Shown here: positions 10,084-19,728 of the stretch, one piece after another
How the letters are laid out: each line of letters opens with the position of its first letter
Position numbering within the stretch: position 1 is the first letter of the stretch
NCBI GenBank assembly: GCA_007050995.1
Contig: VJOU01000004.1
Location: 114,049-178,048, forward strand
Reading direction: 5' to 3'
Length of the DNA stretch: 64,000 bases
Origin: Glycocaulis profundi
GTDB lineage: Bacteria; Pseudomonadota; Alphaproteobacteria; Caulobacterales; Maricaulaceae
Notes under the pieces: generated by a model
Databases searched by the model: none
Seen by the model: only the letters and a program-made list of their open reading frames with translations
What the model was told of the DNA's origin: nothing
Program-made: the position numbers and the translations under genes

Positions 10084-11448
10084 TCAGGCCGCGCGGATCT
10101 TTTCCAGGAAGCCCGACACTCCGCCGCGCAGCTGCTCGGCCTGACGGCCAAGATCGGCTGCGGCGCTGACGACGGCCTCCGCCGACTGGCTGGTCTCGCG
10201 GGCGCCCTCGAGCACGCGGTTGATGGTGGCCGAGACCGAGCCCGCGCTGGCGGCGGTCTCCTCGGTGTTGCGGCTGATCTCCGAGGTCGCCGCGTTCTGC
10301 TGTTCCACGGCCGCGGAGATCGAGGCGGACACGCCGTTCACGCTTTCCACCGACCTGCCGACCCGCTCGATCGCGGCGACGGCGGTTTTCACCACCGCCT
10401 GCACGTTGGCGATCTGGCCGGAGATTTCCTCGGTGGCCTTCGCGGTCTGGCTGGCGAGGGATTTCACTTCCGAGGCGACCACGGCGAAGCCCTTGCCCGC
10501 TTCACCGGCGCGCGCCGCTTCGATGGTCGCGTTCAGGGCCAGCAGGTTGGTCTGCTCGGCGACATTGTCGATCAGGCTGACGATCTCGCCGATCTTGTCC
10601 GCGGCGGCAGCCAGCTCGGCCATGGTCTGGCCCGTCGCCCGGGCGTCGTCGGACGCGCCCGAGGATGTCGTGGCCGCCTCGGTGGCGCGTTCGGAGATTT
10701 CAGAGATCGCGCGGGTCAGCTCGGTGGCCGCCATCGAGACCGTGCGCGCGGTGCCGGACGCCTGCTCGGCGGCGGCGGCCACGGTGGCGGAGGTTTCGGT
10801 GGTGGTGTCGGCGGTCTGGGCCATGGCGCGCGCGGTCACCGCCAGCTCCTCGGACGCCGAGGCCAGCGTCGCCACGATGGCGGTCACGTCCCGCTCGAAG
10901 GCGTCGGCCAGTTTATCGCGCTCGGCCCGGCGGGCGGCGCGGCCCATCTCCTCGATGGTCGTGATGCACAGATCCATGTCCAGCATCGCCGCCTTGATCA
11001 GCGCGTCCAGCGCCGCTTCGAGCTCGGCCGCCCCCTTCGCGCCGCCGAACGGCCCGCGGGATTTGAAGGCGCGCCGCGCCACGGCCCCGGCCATGCCGGA
11101 GACGAGCTTGGCGTAGCCGCCGAAATACCAGGCGGGCTTGAGCTCCAGCCGGGCATGGGCTGAGCCCACGCGCTCGACCGAGGCGAGATAGGCGTCCCCG
11201 AAGCTGGCCTCGCAGATCCGCATCCAGTGTTCGAGCTGCCTGTCGCGGGCATGGCGGCGCATGGCGTCGTCGGAGAAAGCCTCGTCCGCCTCGGGGTGCC
11301 TGGCGATGTCGGCGTAGAAGGCGTCGAGAATGGCGGGCAGCTCCGCCTCCACCAGCGGCTTCAGGGCGCGCAGCCTGTCCCGGGCCTCGGAATCAAAGCC
11401 GGTGAAGGAGAAACGGGCCTCGAGATCGGCCGTGGTGAATCGGGTCAT
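10084..11448 (-). CDS. Globin-coupled methyl-accepting chemotaxis protein (copy A)
   Basis: About 454 residues with no membrane segment, so a soluble receptor. Residues 1-180 are a protoglobin sensor domain: F-Y-A-D-I-A-R-H-P, the helix Q-L-E-H-W, and [17 protein letters not shown], where His ~98 is at the proximal heme-ligand position known from HemAT-type sensors. The second half is an MCP signalling domain with the hairpin tip [20 protein letters not shown]. It probably senses oxygen or another gas through heme and signals to CheA/CheW. The start at 11448 follows a G-rich stretch; two earlier in-frame ATGs (to 11490) are possible. Tandem paralogue follows at 11530. Confidence 0.93.
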   Translation of the reverse strand: MTRFTTADLEARFSFTGFDSEARDRLRALKPLVEAELPAILDAFYADIARHPEADEAFSDDAMRRHARDRQLEHWMRICEASFGDAYLASVERVGSAHARLELKPAWYFGGYAKLVSGMAGAVARRAFKSRGPFGGAKGAAELEAALDALIKAAMLDMDLCITTIEEMGRAARRAERDKLADAFERDVTAIVATLASASEELAVTARAMAQTADTTTETSATVAAAAEQASGTARTVSMAATELTRAISEISERATEAATTSSGASDDARATGQTMAELAAAADKIGEIVSLIDNVAEQTNLLALNATIEAARAGEAGKGFAVVASEVKSLASQTAKATEEISGQIANVQAVVKTAVAAIERVGRSVESVNGVSASISAAVEQQNAATSEISRNTEETAASAGSVSATINRVLEGARETSQSAEAVVSAAADLGRQAEQLRGGVSGFLEKIRAA

Positions 11449-11529
11449 GCGCGTCGCCCCCATGCTCGCGTCGAACGTGGGGGCGACCATCGCCGGAGGG
11501 GGTTAACGCCCCCCTAGCGCAGCAGCGGC

Positions 11530-12879
11530 TCAGGCCGCCCGTATGCGATCCAGGAAGCCGGACACGCCCGCCCGCAGGGCATCGGCCTGACGGCCCAGCT
11601 CCTCGGCGGCGCCCACCACGCCCTCGGCGGAGCGGGAGGTCTCCTCGGCGCCGGACAGAACCTCGGCGATGGTGGCCGACACCGATTCCGCGCTGGCCGC
11701 CGTCTGGCCGGTGTTGCGGCTGATCTCGGCGGTCGCCGCGTTCTGCTGCTCCACGGCCGCAGAGATCGAGACGGAGACGCCGTTCACGCTCTCCACAGAC
11801 CTGCCGACCCGCTCGATGGCGGCCACGGCGCTCTTCACCACCGCCTGCACGTTGGTGATCTGGCTGGAGATCTCCTCGGTGGCCTTGGCCGTCTGGCTGG
11901 CGAGCGATTTGACCTCGCTGGCGACCACCGCGAAGCCCTTGCCCGCCTCGCCCGCCCGCGCCGCCTCGATGGTGGCGTTCAGCGCCAGCAGGTTGGTCTG
12001 CTCGGCGACGGTCTCGATCAGGCTGACGATGGCGCCGATCTTTTCAGCCGCCGCGGCCAGCTCGTGCATGGTCTGGCCGGTGGCCTTCGCGTCGGTGGAG
12101 GCTTCTCCGGATGTGCTGGCGGCCTCGCCCGCACGGGCGGCGATCTCCTGGATGGAGCGGGTCAGCTCGTCCGCCGCGCCCGCGACCGAACGGGCCGTGG
12201 CGGTGGCCTCCTCGGCGGCGGACGCCACCGTGGCCGATTTCTGCGACGCGCCCTCGGCGGTCCTGGACATGGATTTCGCGGTGACCGAAAGCTCTTCGGA
12301 CGAGGCGGCCAGCGCGTCCACGATGGCGCCGACATCGCGCTCGAACTCAGCCGCGAGCGCGTTGCGCTCCTTCGCCTTCTGCTCTGCGGCGCAGTCCTCG
12401 ATGGTGGAGATGCACAGATCCATGTCCAGCATCGCCGCCTTGACGAGGGTGTCGAGCGTCGCCTCGAGATCTCCGTCGCGGCGGCTGAACAGGCCTTTCG
12501 ACTTGGCCCGGCGGGTCACGCCGCCGACCAGCCCGCCCACGATCTTGGCGTAGCCGCCGAAATACCAGGCCGGTTTCAGGCCCAGCCGCGCGTGGGTCTC
12601 GCCGATCCGCCGCACCGAGTTCAGATAGTCCGTCCCGTATTCCGCCGCGCAGATGCGAAGCCAGTGCTCGAGCTGTTTCTGGCGGGCGTGGCGGCGCATC
12701 TCGGGATCGTCGAACATGCGGTCGACTTCCGGGTGCCGCGCGATGTCGGCATAGAACGCGTCCAGCACCGCGGGCAGCTCGCTCTCGACAAGCGGCGTCA
12801 GCGCCTTCAGGCGCGTGCGGTCCTCAGCGGTGAAATTCAGGAACTCAAAACGCTCTTTCAGGTCTGCCTGCGCGGTCAT
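11530..12879 (-). CDS. Globin-coupled methyl-accepting chemotaxis protein (copy B)
   Basis: 449 residues, soluble. It has the same two-domain plan as copy A: protoglobin domain with [18 protein letters not shown] (proximal His ~96), a helical linker and the conserved MCP hairpin tip. The signalling halves of A and B are almost identical over long stretches, while the linkers and the sensor edges differ (for example [14 protein letters not shown] here). This indicates a tandem duplication followed by sensor divergence. The start has GGGGAGGGG nine bases upstream. Gas sensing for aerotaxis is inference from the family. Confidence 0.94.
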   Translation of the reverse strand: MTAQADLKERFEFLNFTAEDRTRLKALTPLVESELPAVLDAFYADIARHPEVDRMFDDPEMRRHARQKQLEHWLRICAAEYGTDYLNSVRRIGETHARLGLKPAWYFGGYAKIVGGLVGGVTRRAKSKGLFSRRDGDLEATLDTLVKAAMLDMDLCISTIEDCAAEQKAKERNALAAEFERDVGAIVDALAASSEELSVTAKSMSRTAEGASQKSATVASAAEEATATARSVAGAADELTRSIQEIAARAGEAASTSGEASTDAKATGQTMHELAAAAEKIGAIVSLIETVAEQTNLLALNATIEAARAGEAGKGFAVVASEVKSLASQTAKATEEISSQITNVQAVVKSAVAAIERVGRSVESVNGVSVSISAAVEQQNAATAEISRNTGQTAASAESVSATIAEVLSGAEETSRSAEGVVGAAEELGRQADALRAGVSGFLDRIRAA

Positions 12880-12970
12880 GGCCCCTCCCCGGATCGCAAT
12901 GGCGAATCGAATTCCACAACCATCGGTATCGTTCGATTAACAAAGCCTCACCGGAAGACGCCGGATGCCG

Positions 12971-13552
12971 TCACTTTTTTCTGCGCAGGTAGTTCCAAGC
13001 GGTCGTCGCGCCCAGCACCGCGGCGAACCAGACGCCGCCCACCCAGATGAAGAACCACAGCTCGATGTCCACGCCGAGGATGGTCATGACGAAGGGCATG
13101 GCCACGACGGTCATCTGGATGGCGGTCTTGAACTTGGCGTCCGCGCTGACCGGCACGGGGTTGGGGTCCGCCTCCAGGCTGGTCAGGCGGATGCCGGTCA
13201 TCAGCACGTCGCGACCGATGATGAGCATGACCGGGACCGCCAGCCACGGATTGACGCCGGAGATGATCGTGAAGGCGATCAGATAGGCGCCCACCAGCAC
13301 CTTGTCCGCGATGGGATCGAGCAGGGCGCCCAGCGGGCTCTCCGCCCCGATCCGCCGCGCCAGCCACCCGTCCAGCCAGTCGGAGAGCGCCGCGATCACG
13401 AACACCGCGCCCGAGGCCAGCCCCAGCGCGACGGCCCGGTCCTCGGTGGCCGAGGCCGCGCTTTCGAGCAGCAGCCACGCCCCGGCCACGCCCGCGGCTC
13501 CGCGCAGGACGGTCACGGCGTTGGGCAGCCAGGCGAGAACGGAGCGGGTCAT
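12971..13552 (-). CDS. pgsA: CDP-diacylglycerol-glycerol-3-phosphate 3-phosphatidyltransferase
   Basis: 193 residues, integral membrane. It makes phosphatidylglycerol phosphate, the precursor of phosphatidylglycerol and cardiolipin. The CDP-alcohol phosphotransferase signature D-G-x2-A-R-x8-G-x3-D-x3-D is complete in the run D-G-W-L-A-R-R ... G-A-L-L-D-P-I-A-D-K. About five hydrophobic helices span the chain, and the end is basic (L-R-R-K-K). The ATG lies eight bases behind the uvrC stop on the same strand; the uvrC-pgsA pairing is common in Alphaproteobacteria and suggests one transcript. Confidence 0.94.
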   Translation of the reverse strand: MTRSVLAWLPNAVTVLRGAAGVAGAWLLLESAASATEDRAVALGLASGAVFVIAALSDWLDGWLARRIGAESPLGALLDPIADKVLVGAYLIAFTIISGVNPWLAVPVMLIIGRDVLMTGIRLTSLEADPNPVPVSADAKFKTAIQMTVVAMPFVMTILGVDIELWFFIWVGGVWFAAVLGATTAWNYLRRKK

Positions 13553-13559
13553 GGCGGTC

Positions 13560-15470
13560 CTATTCGTGGAAATGGTCGTAGATCGTCTTGGCGAGGGATT
13601 TCGACACCCCTTCGACGGCTTCCAGATCGGCCAGATTGGCGCGGGAGACGGCCTTGGCCGAGCCGAAATGCTTCAGGAGCGCGCTCTTGCGCGACGCGCC
13701 AATGCCCGCGATCTCATCCAGCGGGTTTTCCCGGATCTGTTTCGAGCGCTTGCCCTGGTGGCCGGTGATGGCGAAGCGGTGCGCCTCGTCGCGGATGCGC
13801 TGGAGATAATACAGCACCGGGTCGTTCATCGGCAGGCGGATGGGCGGCTTGCCGGTCATGTAGAACACCTCCCGGCCCGCGTCCCGGTCCGGTCCCTTGG
13901 CCACGCCCGCCACGGGGATGTCCGACACGCCCAGCTCGGCCATGATCTCTTCGACCGCGGAGAGCTGGCCCTTGCCGCCGTCGATCAGCAGGAGGTCGGG
14001 GACGGGCGCGCCCTGCTCGCGCTCCTTCGCGAGCCGTTTCAGCCTGCGGGCGAGCATGGCCCGCATCATGGCGAAGTCGTCATTGGTGGCCGCGTCGTCG
14101 CCCTTCATGTTGAAGCGGCGATAGCCGGTCTTCTCGAAGCCTTCCGGCCCGGCGACGATCATCGCGCCCAGCGCGTTCGTGCCCTGCATGTGCGAGTTGT
14201 CATAGACCTCGATCCGTTCTGGCCGTTTCGGCAGGTCGAACACCTTGGCCACGCCATCGAGAAGCTGGGCCTGCGAACGGGTTTCGGCCAGCCGCCGGCC
14301 CAGCGCCTCGCGGGCGTTGTTCATGGCCTGCTGCACCAGCCCCACCTTGCTGCCGCGCACGGGCTTTCGGATCTGCACGGTCCGCTCGGCACGCAGGGAC
14401 AGGGCCTCGGCCAGCAGTTCGGCCTGATCGGGCTCGTGGCTGGTCAGGATCAGGGCGGGGGCGGGCTTGTCCTCGTAGAACTGGGCGAGGAAGGCGGCGA
14501 TCACCTCGCCGGGCTCCGCGCCGGGCTCGTGCTTGGGATAGAAGGCCCGGTTGCCCCAGTTCTGGCCCGCCCGGAAGAAGAAGACCTGCACGCAGCTCTT
14601 CCCGCCCTCGAGATGGACCGCGATGACGTCCGCCTCCTCGATGCCCTCGGGATTGATGCCCTGGCTGGTGGTGACCGCCGCGATGGCGCGGATGCGGTCG
14701 CGCAGCCGGGCCGCCTTCTCGAAATCGAGCGCGTCGGAGGCCTCGGCCATCTCCTTCTGGAGGCGCTGGCGCAGGGCGTTGGACCGCCCGCGCAGGAACT
14801 CGGTCGCCTCGTCCACCAGCGCGTCGTAGCGCTCAGGGGTGACCAGATCCACGCACGGCGCGGCGCAGCGCTTGATCTGGTGCAGCATGCACGGCCGGGT
14901 CCGGCCCTCATAGACGCTGTCGGTGCAGGTCCTGAGCAGGAAGGCCTTCTGCAGGGTGTTGAGCGTGTGGTTGACCGCCCCCGCCGAGGCGAAGGGGCCG
15001 TAATAGTCGCCCTTGATCTTGCGCGCCCCGCGATGCTTGACGAGCTGCGGCGCGCGGTGATCCCGGCGGATCAGGATGTAGGGGAAGGACTTGTCGTCGC
15101 GCAGGATGATGTTGAAGCGCGGCTTCAGCCGCTTGATCAGGTTGGCCTCGAGCAGCAGCGCCTCGGTCTCGGTGGCCGTGACCACGAACTCCATTGACCG
15201 GGTCAGGGCGATCATCAGGGCGATGCGGTTGGTGTGCCCGCCCGACTTGGCGTAGCTCGACACCCGGGCCTTCAGCCTGCGCGCCTTGCCCACATAGAGC
15301 ACCGCCCCGTCCTCGCCGAACATGCGGTACACGCCCGGCTTGGACGGCAGGCGCTTGACGTAGTCGGCGATGATCTCGGGGCCGGTCCTGCCCTCAGGCG
15401 CGTGCAGCGCCTCGGCGGGGATGTCCGCCGGGTCGATGGGGGGCGCGTCGGGTCGGGCGGCCTTGCTCAT
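13560..15470 (-). CDS. uvrC: Excinuclease ABC subunit C
   Basis: 636 residues. UvrC makes the 3' and 5' incisions beside a DNA lesion during nucleotide excision repair. The GIY-YIG nuclease domain opens with G-V-Y-R-M-F-G ... V-L-Y-V-G-K-A-R, a UVR helix pair sits in [15 protein letters not shown], the RNase H-like endonuclease core has the conserved E-V-Y-D-N-S-H and [10 protein letters not shown], and helix-hairpin-helix motifs end the chain ([15 protein letters not shown]). I chose the ATG at 15470; the ribosome-binding site before it is weak. The frame remains open far upstream but that extension lacks family similarity. Confidence 0.97.
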   Translation of the reverse strand: MSKAARPDAPPIDPADIPAEALHAPEGRTGPEIIADYVKRLPSKPGVYRMFGEDGAVLYVGKARRLKARVSSYAKSGGHTNRIALMIALTRSMEFVVTATETEALLLEANLIKRLKPRFNIILRDDKSFPYILIRRDHRAPQLVKHRGARKIKGDYYGPFASAGAVNHTLNTLQKAFLLRTCTDSVYEGRTRPCMLHQIKRCAAPCVDLVTPERYDALVDEATEFLRGRSNALRQRLQKEMAEASDALDFEKAARLRDRIRAIAAVTTSQGINPEGIEEADVIAVHLEGGKSCVQVFFFRAGQNWGNRAFYPKHEPGAEPGEVIAAFLAQFYEDKPAPALILTSHEPDQAELLAEALSLRAERTVQIRKPVRGSKVGLVQQAMNNAREALGRRLAETRSQAQLLDGVAKVFDLPKRPERIEVYDNSHMQGTNALGAMIVAGPEGFEKTGYRRFNMKGDDAATNDDFAMMRAMLARRLKRLAKEREQGAPVPDLLLIDGGKGQLSAVEEIMAELGVSDIPVAGVAKGPDRDAGREVFYMTGKPPIRLPMNDPVLYYLQRIRDEAHRFAITGHQGKRSKQIRENPLDEIAGIGASRKSALLKHFGSAKAVSRANLADLEAVEGVSKSLAKTIYDHFHE

Positions 15471-15502
15471 GTCAGCCAAGATAGGGGGCGGATGGCCCGC
15501 CG

Positions 15503-15952
15503 TCAGCGCCAGCGCTGATAGCTGACGCCCACGCTGTCGGCGTCGTCGAGGGCGGCGGTCTTGTCGATCTTCAGGGCGATGCGCAGGATGCGCGGGTCGG
15601 CGAACATGGTGTCGGTCAGTTCCTGGGCGAGGTCTTCGAGCAGTTCGTGATGGCGGCGGCCGACCACCTGGCGCACCGTCTCGGCCAGCGCGGCGTAGTT
15701 CACCGCATGGCCCAGATCGGCGCCGGGGCGGGCCGCCTCGGGCGCGACTTCGGCTTCGAGGCTGACGATGACGGGCTGACGGCGGCCGTGCTCGGACTGA
15801 TAGACGCCCACCTCGGCGTCCAGCCTCAGCCCCTCCACCCGCACGCTCAGACGCTCGCCGGCCTGAGGCCGGGCGGCGGGGGCGATGGGCTCGCGGGGGG
15901 TGTTGGCGGGCTCGGCGGCCGCCTGGGCGGCGCGAAGGGCGTCGAGTTTCAT
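15503..15952 (-). CDS. folB: Dihydroneopterin aldolase family protein
   Basis: 149 residues. FolB cleaves 7,8-dihydroneopterin to 6-hydroxymethyl-dihydropterin and glycolaldehyde in folate synthesis. Recognisable are [11 protein letters not shown] near residue 50 (usually G-V-Y/H-x-x-E), the [10 protein letters not shown] segment and L-L-E-D-L-A-Q-E-L. The N-terminal 35 residues are an Ala/Pro-rich extension. The gene is head-to-head with the FolM-like SDR at 16039, a pairing that supports a pterin role. Confidence 0.85.
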   Translation of the reverse strand: MKLDALRAAQAAAEPANTPREPIAPAARPQAGERLSVRVEGLRLDAEVGVYQSEHGRRQPVIVSLEAEVAPEAARPGADLGHAVNYAALAETVRQVVGRRHHELLEDLAQELTDTMFADPRILRIALKIDKTAALDDADSVGVSYQRWR

Positions 15953-16038
15953 ACCCGCTCCGTGTTCCGTGCGTTGTCTGACCGGGTATAAGGCCGAACG
16001 GACCGGAAAAGAACCGTCCAGCGCTGAAGAGGTCGAAG

Positions 16039-16809
16039 ATGGCGAAGAAACAGGACAGGGGCGCGGCCCTGGTCACCGGCGGGGCGAAGCGCGTGGGCGC
16101 GGCCTTCATCGAGGCGCTGGCCGCGAGCGGCCACGACGTGGTGATCCACTATCGCAGCTCGGCGGCCGAGGCCGAGGCGCTGGCGAAGAAAGTCCGGAAG
16201 AAGAAGGTGAAGGCCGTCACCCTGGACGCCGACCTGTCCGATCCGGCGATGGCGGGCGCGCTGATCGAGCGGGCGCAGCGGGCCATCGGCCCGGTCTCGG
16301 TGCTGGTCAATTCGGCGTCGATCTTCGAGGACGACGAGATCGGCTCGGTGACGGCGGAGAGCTTCAACGCGCACATGCAGGCGAACGCGCTGGCGCCGCT
16401 GCTGCTGTCCCAGGCCTTCGCCAGACAGGCCCCCGCCGGGTCGATGATCTTCAACGTGCTCGACTACAAGCTGTTCAACATCAACGCGGACTATTTCTCC
16501 TACACGGTGTCGAAAGCCGCGCTGAAGACCATGACCGAGATGCTGGCCCGGGCGCTGGCGCCGAAGGTGCGGGTGAACGCGGTGGCGCCGGGCCTGACCC
16601 TGCCCAGCCCCTATCACTCGGAAGCCGAGTTCGAGCGCCTGCACGACGACAACCCGCTGGGTCACGGACCGACGCCCGAAGAACTCGCCGCCGCGCTCGT
16701 ATACTTCCTCGACGCGCCCGCGGTGTCGGGCCAGATCCTGTGCGTGGACGGCGGCCAGCATTTCGATCCGCGCCTGACGAAAGACGTGTTCGGGGCGCTG
16801 AAGGGGTGA
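16039..16809 (+). CDS. SDR oxidoreductase, probable FolM-like pteridine reductase
   Basis: 256 residues. It is a classical SDR with the variant dinucleotide loop V-T-G-G-A-K-R-V-G (~12-20), where Arg follows Lys as in pteridine reductases and FolM. N-S-A-S replaces the common N-N-A-G, and the catalytic Y-T-V-S-K follows D-Y-F-S. The C-terminus has the [10 protein letters not shown] signature. It is divergent from folB (gap of 86 bases), so dihydropterin or dihydrofolate reduction is the best guess; simple 3-oxoacyl reductase activity remains possible. The next gene starts one base after its stop. Confidence 0.85.
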   Translation: MAKKQDRGAALVTGGAKRVGAAFIEALAASGHDVVIHYRSSAAEAEALAKKVRKKKVKAVTLDADLSDPAMAGALIERAQRAIGPVSVLVNSASIFEDDEIGSVTAESFNAHMQANALAPLLLSQAFARQAPAGSMIFNVLDYKLFNINADYFSYTVSKAALKTMTEMLARALAPKVRVNAVAPGLTLPSPYHSEAEFERLHDDNPLGHGPTPEELAAALVYFLDAPAVSGQILCVDGGQHFDPRLTKDVFGALKG

Positions 16810-16810
16810 G

Positions 16811-17944
16811 ATGGTCCTGTTCGTCCTGCTCGCGCTGATGAGCGGTCCGCCGCTCTGGACCGGCCCGGTCCATGTCTCCGACCCCGGCTGCCTGGGGGCG
16901 ATCCACCTGTATGTGGACGCGGACGGCGCGCCCCTGCGGGCCGAGGCGATCGAGGACGGCTGCCCGAGTCCTGAGACCATGGCCGGACCGATGCCCCCGC
17001 CCGCCGACGCCGCGCCGGACCTGCCCCTGTCGGCCTGGGTGTGGGAGACGGCGCGGTGGCGCGACGATCCGGACGCGCTGCTGGACCGGGCGGAGAGGCT
17101 GGGGGCCACACGGCTGTTCGTCGCGACCGAAATCGCAGACGGGGCGGTGCAGACGCCCGGCGCGCTGGCGCGCTTCATCACGCTGGCCGCCGAGGCGGGC
17201 GTGGAGGTGTGGGCCGTGGAAGGTGATCCGCGCATGGTCGAGCCCGCCGGGCTGGCCCACGCGCTGGGCCGGGCCGAAGCGCTGGCCGCCTACAACGCCG
17301 ACCGACCCGACGCGCCGCTGGCGGGCCTGCAGTATGACATCGAGCCCTACCTGCTGGAGGATTACGCGCGCGACCCGGCGGGCGTGTTCGCCGCGTGGGG
17401 GGAAGCTCACCTGGCGCTGTCGCAGGTCTGGGGCGCGCCGGTGGACGCGGTGATCCCGTTCTGGATGCCCGAGGCGCCGGGCGGGCTCGCCGCGCTGGAG
17501 GCCGCGCGACCGGCCCTGTCGCGCCTGACCGTGATGGCCTACCGCACCGAGCCGCCGGTGATCGCGGCCATCTCCCGGGCGAGTCTGGCCTGGGGCGCGG
17601 GCCACGGGCTGGACGTGGCCGTCGCGCTGGAGAATGGGCCCCTGCCGGACGAGCACATCCGCGTCTATCGCCCCGCCCCTTCAGGCGAGCTGGCGCTGCG
17701 GCGGGCGGCGACGGGCCGGGAAGCGTCGCTGCGCGCGGCGGCGTCCGGGCCTGAGGCGGGCGACGAGGCGGTGCTGGCCTTCAGTCATGCGGTGACCGCG
17801 CCCGCGGACAGGGTCAGCTTCTTGGGCGATCTTGAGCGTCTGGAGAGCGCGGGCGAGGAAGCCGCGCGCCTGATGGCCGGACACGGCAGCCTCGCCGGGC
17901 TCGCGGTCCACGAGGCGTTCTGGAGGCCTGAGGGGGACGACTGA
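16811..17944 (+). CDS. Putative exported TIM-barrel protein, glycoside-hydrolase-like
   Basis: 377 residues of uncertain family. A short hydrophobic N-terminus (V-L-F-V-L-L-A-L-M) looks like a signal peptide. The remainder has a barrel-like rhythm: A-W-V-W-E-T-A-R, R-L-F-V-A-T-E-I, V-E-V-W-A-V-E-G-D, G-L-Q-Y-D-I-E-P-Y-L-L, V-I-P-F-W-M and L-T-V-M-A-Y-R-T-E. The D-I-E triplet on a predicted strand followed by M-A-Y-R is reminiscent of GH18-like active sites, but the full D-x-x-D-x-D-x-E motif is absent. The ATG lies one base after the stop of the SDR gene, and the methyltransferase follows closely, so the three may be cotranscribed. Function not assigned. Confidence 0.6.
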   Translation: MVLFVLLALMSGPPLWTGPVHVSDPGCLGAIHLYVDADGAPLRAEAIEDGCPSPETMAGPMPPPADAAPDLPLSAWVWETARWRDDPDALLDRAERLGATRLFVATEIADGAVQTPGALARFITLAAEAGVEVWAVEGDPRMVEPAGLAHALGRAEALAAYNADRPDAPLAGLQYDIEPYLLEDYARDPAGVFAAWGEAHLALSQVWGAPVDAVIPFWMPEAPGGLAALEAARPALSRLTVMAYRTEPPVIAAISRASLAWGAGHGLDVAVALENGPLPDEHIRVYRPAPSGELALRRAATGREASLRAAASGPEAGDEAVLAFSHAVTAPADRVSFLGDLERLESAGEEAARLMAGHGSLAGLAVHEAFWRPEGDD

Positions 17945-17949
17945 CGGAC

Positions 17950-18564
17950 ATGACATCGGCGTCTGACGACATCGCCAGCCTTTATCAGCGCAACGCGGCC
18001 GGGTGGGACGAGGACCGGCGGCGGAGCCGGCCTGAAGGCGAACGGCTCTGGATCGCGCGGTTTCTCGGGATCGCCGTTCCCGGAACGGACCTGCTCGATC
18101 TGGGATGCGGCTCGGGCGAACCTGTCGTGCCGGACCTGCTGGCGGCGGGCCATGGGGTGACCGGGGTGGACGCCTCGCCCGCGCTCATCGCGCTCTGCCG
18201 CGACCGTTTCCCCGATCAGCGCTGGATCGCGGCGGACATGCGCGGGCTCGATCTGGGCCGCCGCTTCGGCGGCGCGCTGGCCTGGCACAGCCTGTTCCAC
18301 CTGCCTCCGGACGATCAGGAGGCGATGTTTGCGGTCTTCGCGCGCCATCTCCTGCCGGGCGCGCCGTTGATGTTCACCAGCGGATCGGCGCGCGGCGAGA
18401 CGGTCGGCCGCTGGCGGGGCGAGCCCCTCTATCACGCGAGCCTGGATCCGGGCGATTACGACGCCCTGCTCGCCGGGAACGGTTTTTCGATGATCGACCA
18501 CGTCACCGCGGACCCCGACTGCGGGGGCGCGACGGTGTGGCTCGCCAGACGGCGGCCGGACTGA
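17950..18564 (+). CDS. Class I SAM-dependent methyltransferase
   Basis: 204 residues. The Rossmann-like methyltransferase fold is clear: motif I L-L-D-L-G-C-G-S-G-E (~43-52), the acidic G-V-D-A-S-P after strand 2, A-A-D-M-R-G-L-D, and a motif-IV region W-H-S-L-F-H-L. It resembles methyltransferases of the Methyltransf_11/25 group acting on small molecules. It starts five bases after the preceding stop. Its 3' end faces coq7 convergently. Substrate unknown. Confidence 0.85.
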   Translation: MTSASDDIASLYQRNAAGWDEDRRRSRPEGERLWIARFLGIAVPGTDLLDLGCGSGEPVVPDLLAAGHGVTGVDASPALIALCRDRFPDQRWIAADMRGLDLGRRFGGALAWHSLFHLPPDDQEAMFAVFARHLLPGAPLMFTSGSARGETVGRWRGEPLYHASLDPGDYDALLAGNGFSMIDHVTADPDCGGATVWLARRRPD

Positions 18565-18582
18565 CCGGGCAGGACGGCGGCG

Positions 18583-19158
18583 TCAGATCCGGCGGGTGAT
18601 CGCGATGGCGGCGTGGCAGCCGGCCTTGATGAGGCCTGACAGCAGGGGATAGCCGGGCGCGTCCTTGGCGCCTTCGTCCACCGCGAGGTCCTTGTGGGCG
18701 ACCTCCTCGGCCTGAAAGCGGGCGAACAGCTCGGCCAGCTCGGTCTCGTCCATCTCGCGCAGTTCTTCGACCTGCTCGCCGTAATGGCCCTCGATCACGC
18801 TCTCGACCGCCTCGGTGCAGGCGTGGGCGGCCTTCTCGCCCATCAGGGCGGTGGCGACGCCCAGCCCGAACCCGGCCACGTTCCAGATCGGACCCAGCGC
18901 GGTGGGGCGGACTTTGCGCTCCATGATCAGGGCGTCGAAGGCGTCCAGATGATGCTGCTCGTCGGCTTCCATGTGGCGAAGCTGGCTGGCGATCCGGGCC
19001 TTGTGGGGCAGGCGCGCGAAGACCGCGCGCTGGCCGCGGTAGATCTGGACCGCGCCGTATTCCCCCGCATGGTCGATGCGGATCATCCGGGCGATGGCGT
19101 CCTCGGGACGGGCCTTGCCGGGACGGCGGACGCGGCGGCGTTCGCGGCGCTCTCTCAT
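18583..19158 (-). CDS. coq7: COQ7-family demethoxyubiquinone hydroxylase
   Basis: 191 residues. It is a di-iron monooxygenase that adds the C6 hydroxyl of ubiquinone. The ferritin-like carboxylate motifs are I-R-I-D-H-A-G-E-Y-G-A (first Glu), H-M-E-A-D-E-Q-H-H (ExxH), V-I-E-G-H-Y and A-E-E-V-A-H-K-D (second ExxH). The chosen ATG overlaps the dsbB stop by four bases (ATGA) and is preceded by AGGAG. The basic N-terminal stretch (R-E-R-R-E-R-R-R-V-R-R) is unusual but common in alphaproteobacterial members. Aerobic ubiquinone synthesis fits the bd and bc1 genes nearby. Confidence 0.95.
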   Translation of the reverse strand: MRERRERRRVRRPGKARPEDAIARMIRIDHAGEYGAVQIYRGQRAVFARLPHKARIASQLRHMEADEQHHLDAFDALIMERKVRPTALGPIWNVAGFGLGVATALMGEKAAHACTEAVESVIEGHYGEQVEELREMDETELAELFARFQAEEVAHKDLAVDEGAKDAPGYPLLSGLIKAGCHAAIAITRRI

Positions 19159-19673
19159 TTCGCGCTCCTGAAACTGCTGACGGCGACGAAGACGGATATA
19201 AGGCCGAGCCCCGCGGAGATCAGCCCGTTCCACCCGGCCATGGACACCCCGGCCAGCGACCAGGGGATTTCATCGCAGCGGGGGATGCGGCGGGCCTCGC
19301 CCAGAGAGGCGAGCAGGTCCGCGGTGCTGGACGGATTGGCGCCGCCTTGGGCCGCCGCGCAGCCCTCGGGCACCGCCCACCAGCCATACTCGGCGCCCGC
19401 GTGCTGGATGGCGAGGAAGGCGCTGAACGCGAACAGGGCCGCAAGGACCAGCGATCCGGCCCAAGCGAAGCGGGCGCTGGCGGGCGCGACGCGGAACAGG
19501 GCGTAAAGCCCCAGCCCGGCGAGCACGACCCAGACATGGGCCCAGCGCTGGTCGATGCACAACGGACAGGGGGGCAGGCCGCCCAGATGCTCGAACGCGA
19601 ACGCGCCCGCCAGCAGGGCGGCGGAGGCGAGCGCGGCGAAGAGCGGCCAGAGGGCGGGGCGGAGCATCATCAT
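19155..19673 (-). CDS. dsbB: Disulfide bond formation protein DsbB-like
   Basis: 172 residues with four membrane helices. DsbB passes electrons from DsbA to quinones. The first periplasmic redox pair is P-P-C-P-L-C (~35-38), and a second loop has Cys in P-E-G-C-A-A and I-P-R-C-D-E, as in the family. The four-base overlap with coq7 makes an operon linking disulfide formation with quinone synthesis, a coherent pairing because DsbB uses ubiquinone. The start M-M-M-L-R is the likely one; either of the following Met codons is also possible. Confidence 0.93.
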   Translation of the reverse strand: MMMLRPALWPLFAALASAALLAGAFAFEHLGGLPPCPLCIDQRWAHVWVVLAGLGLYALFRVAPASARFAWAGSLVLAALFAFSAFLAIQHAGAEYGWWAVPEGCAAAQGGANPSSTADLLASLGEARRIPRCDEIPWSLAGVSMAGWNGLISAGLGLISVFVAVSSFRSAK

Positions 19674-19728
19674 CGCTTGCGACTATAGGAAACCGATCCG
19701 CGGGGCGCGAGCGGCGCGGCGCCGCACC

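Noticed and set aside
13560..16109. Uninterrupted frame of 849 codons including uvrC as one long protein
   Set aside because: The part upstream of 15470 is Arg/Pro-rich, overlaps folB on the same strand, and does not match UvrC; the standard start is at 15470.
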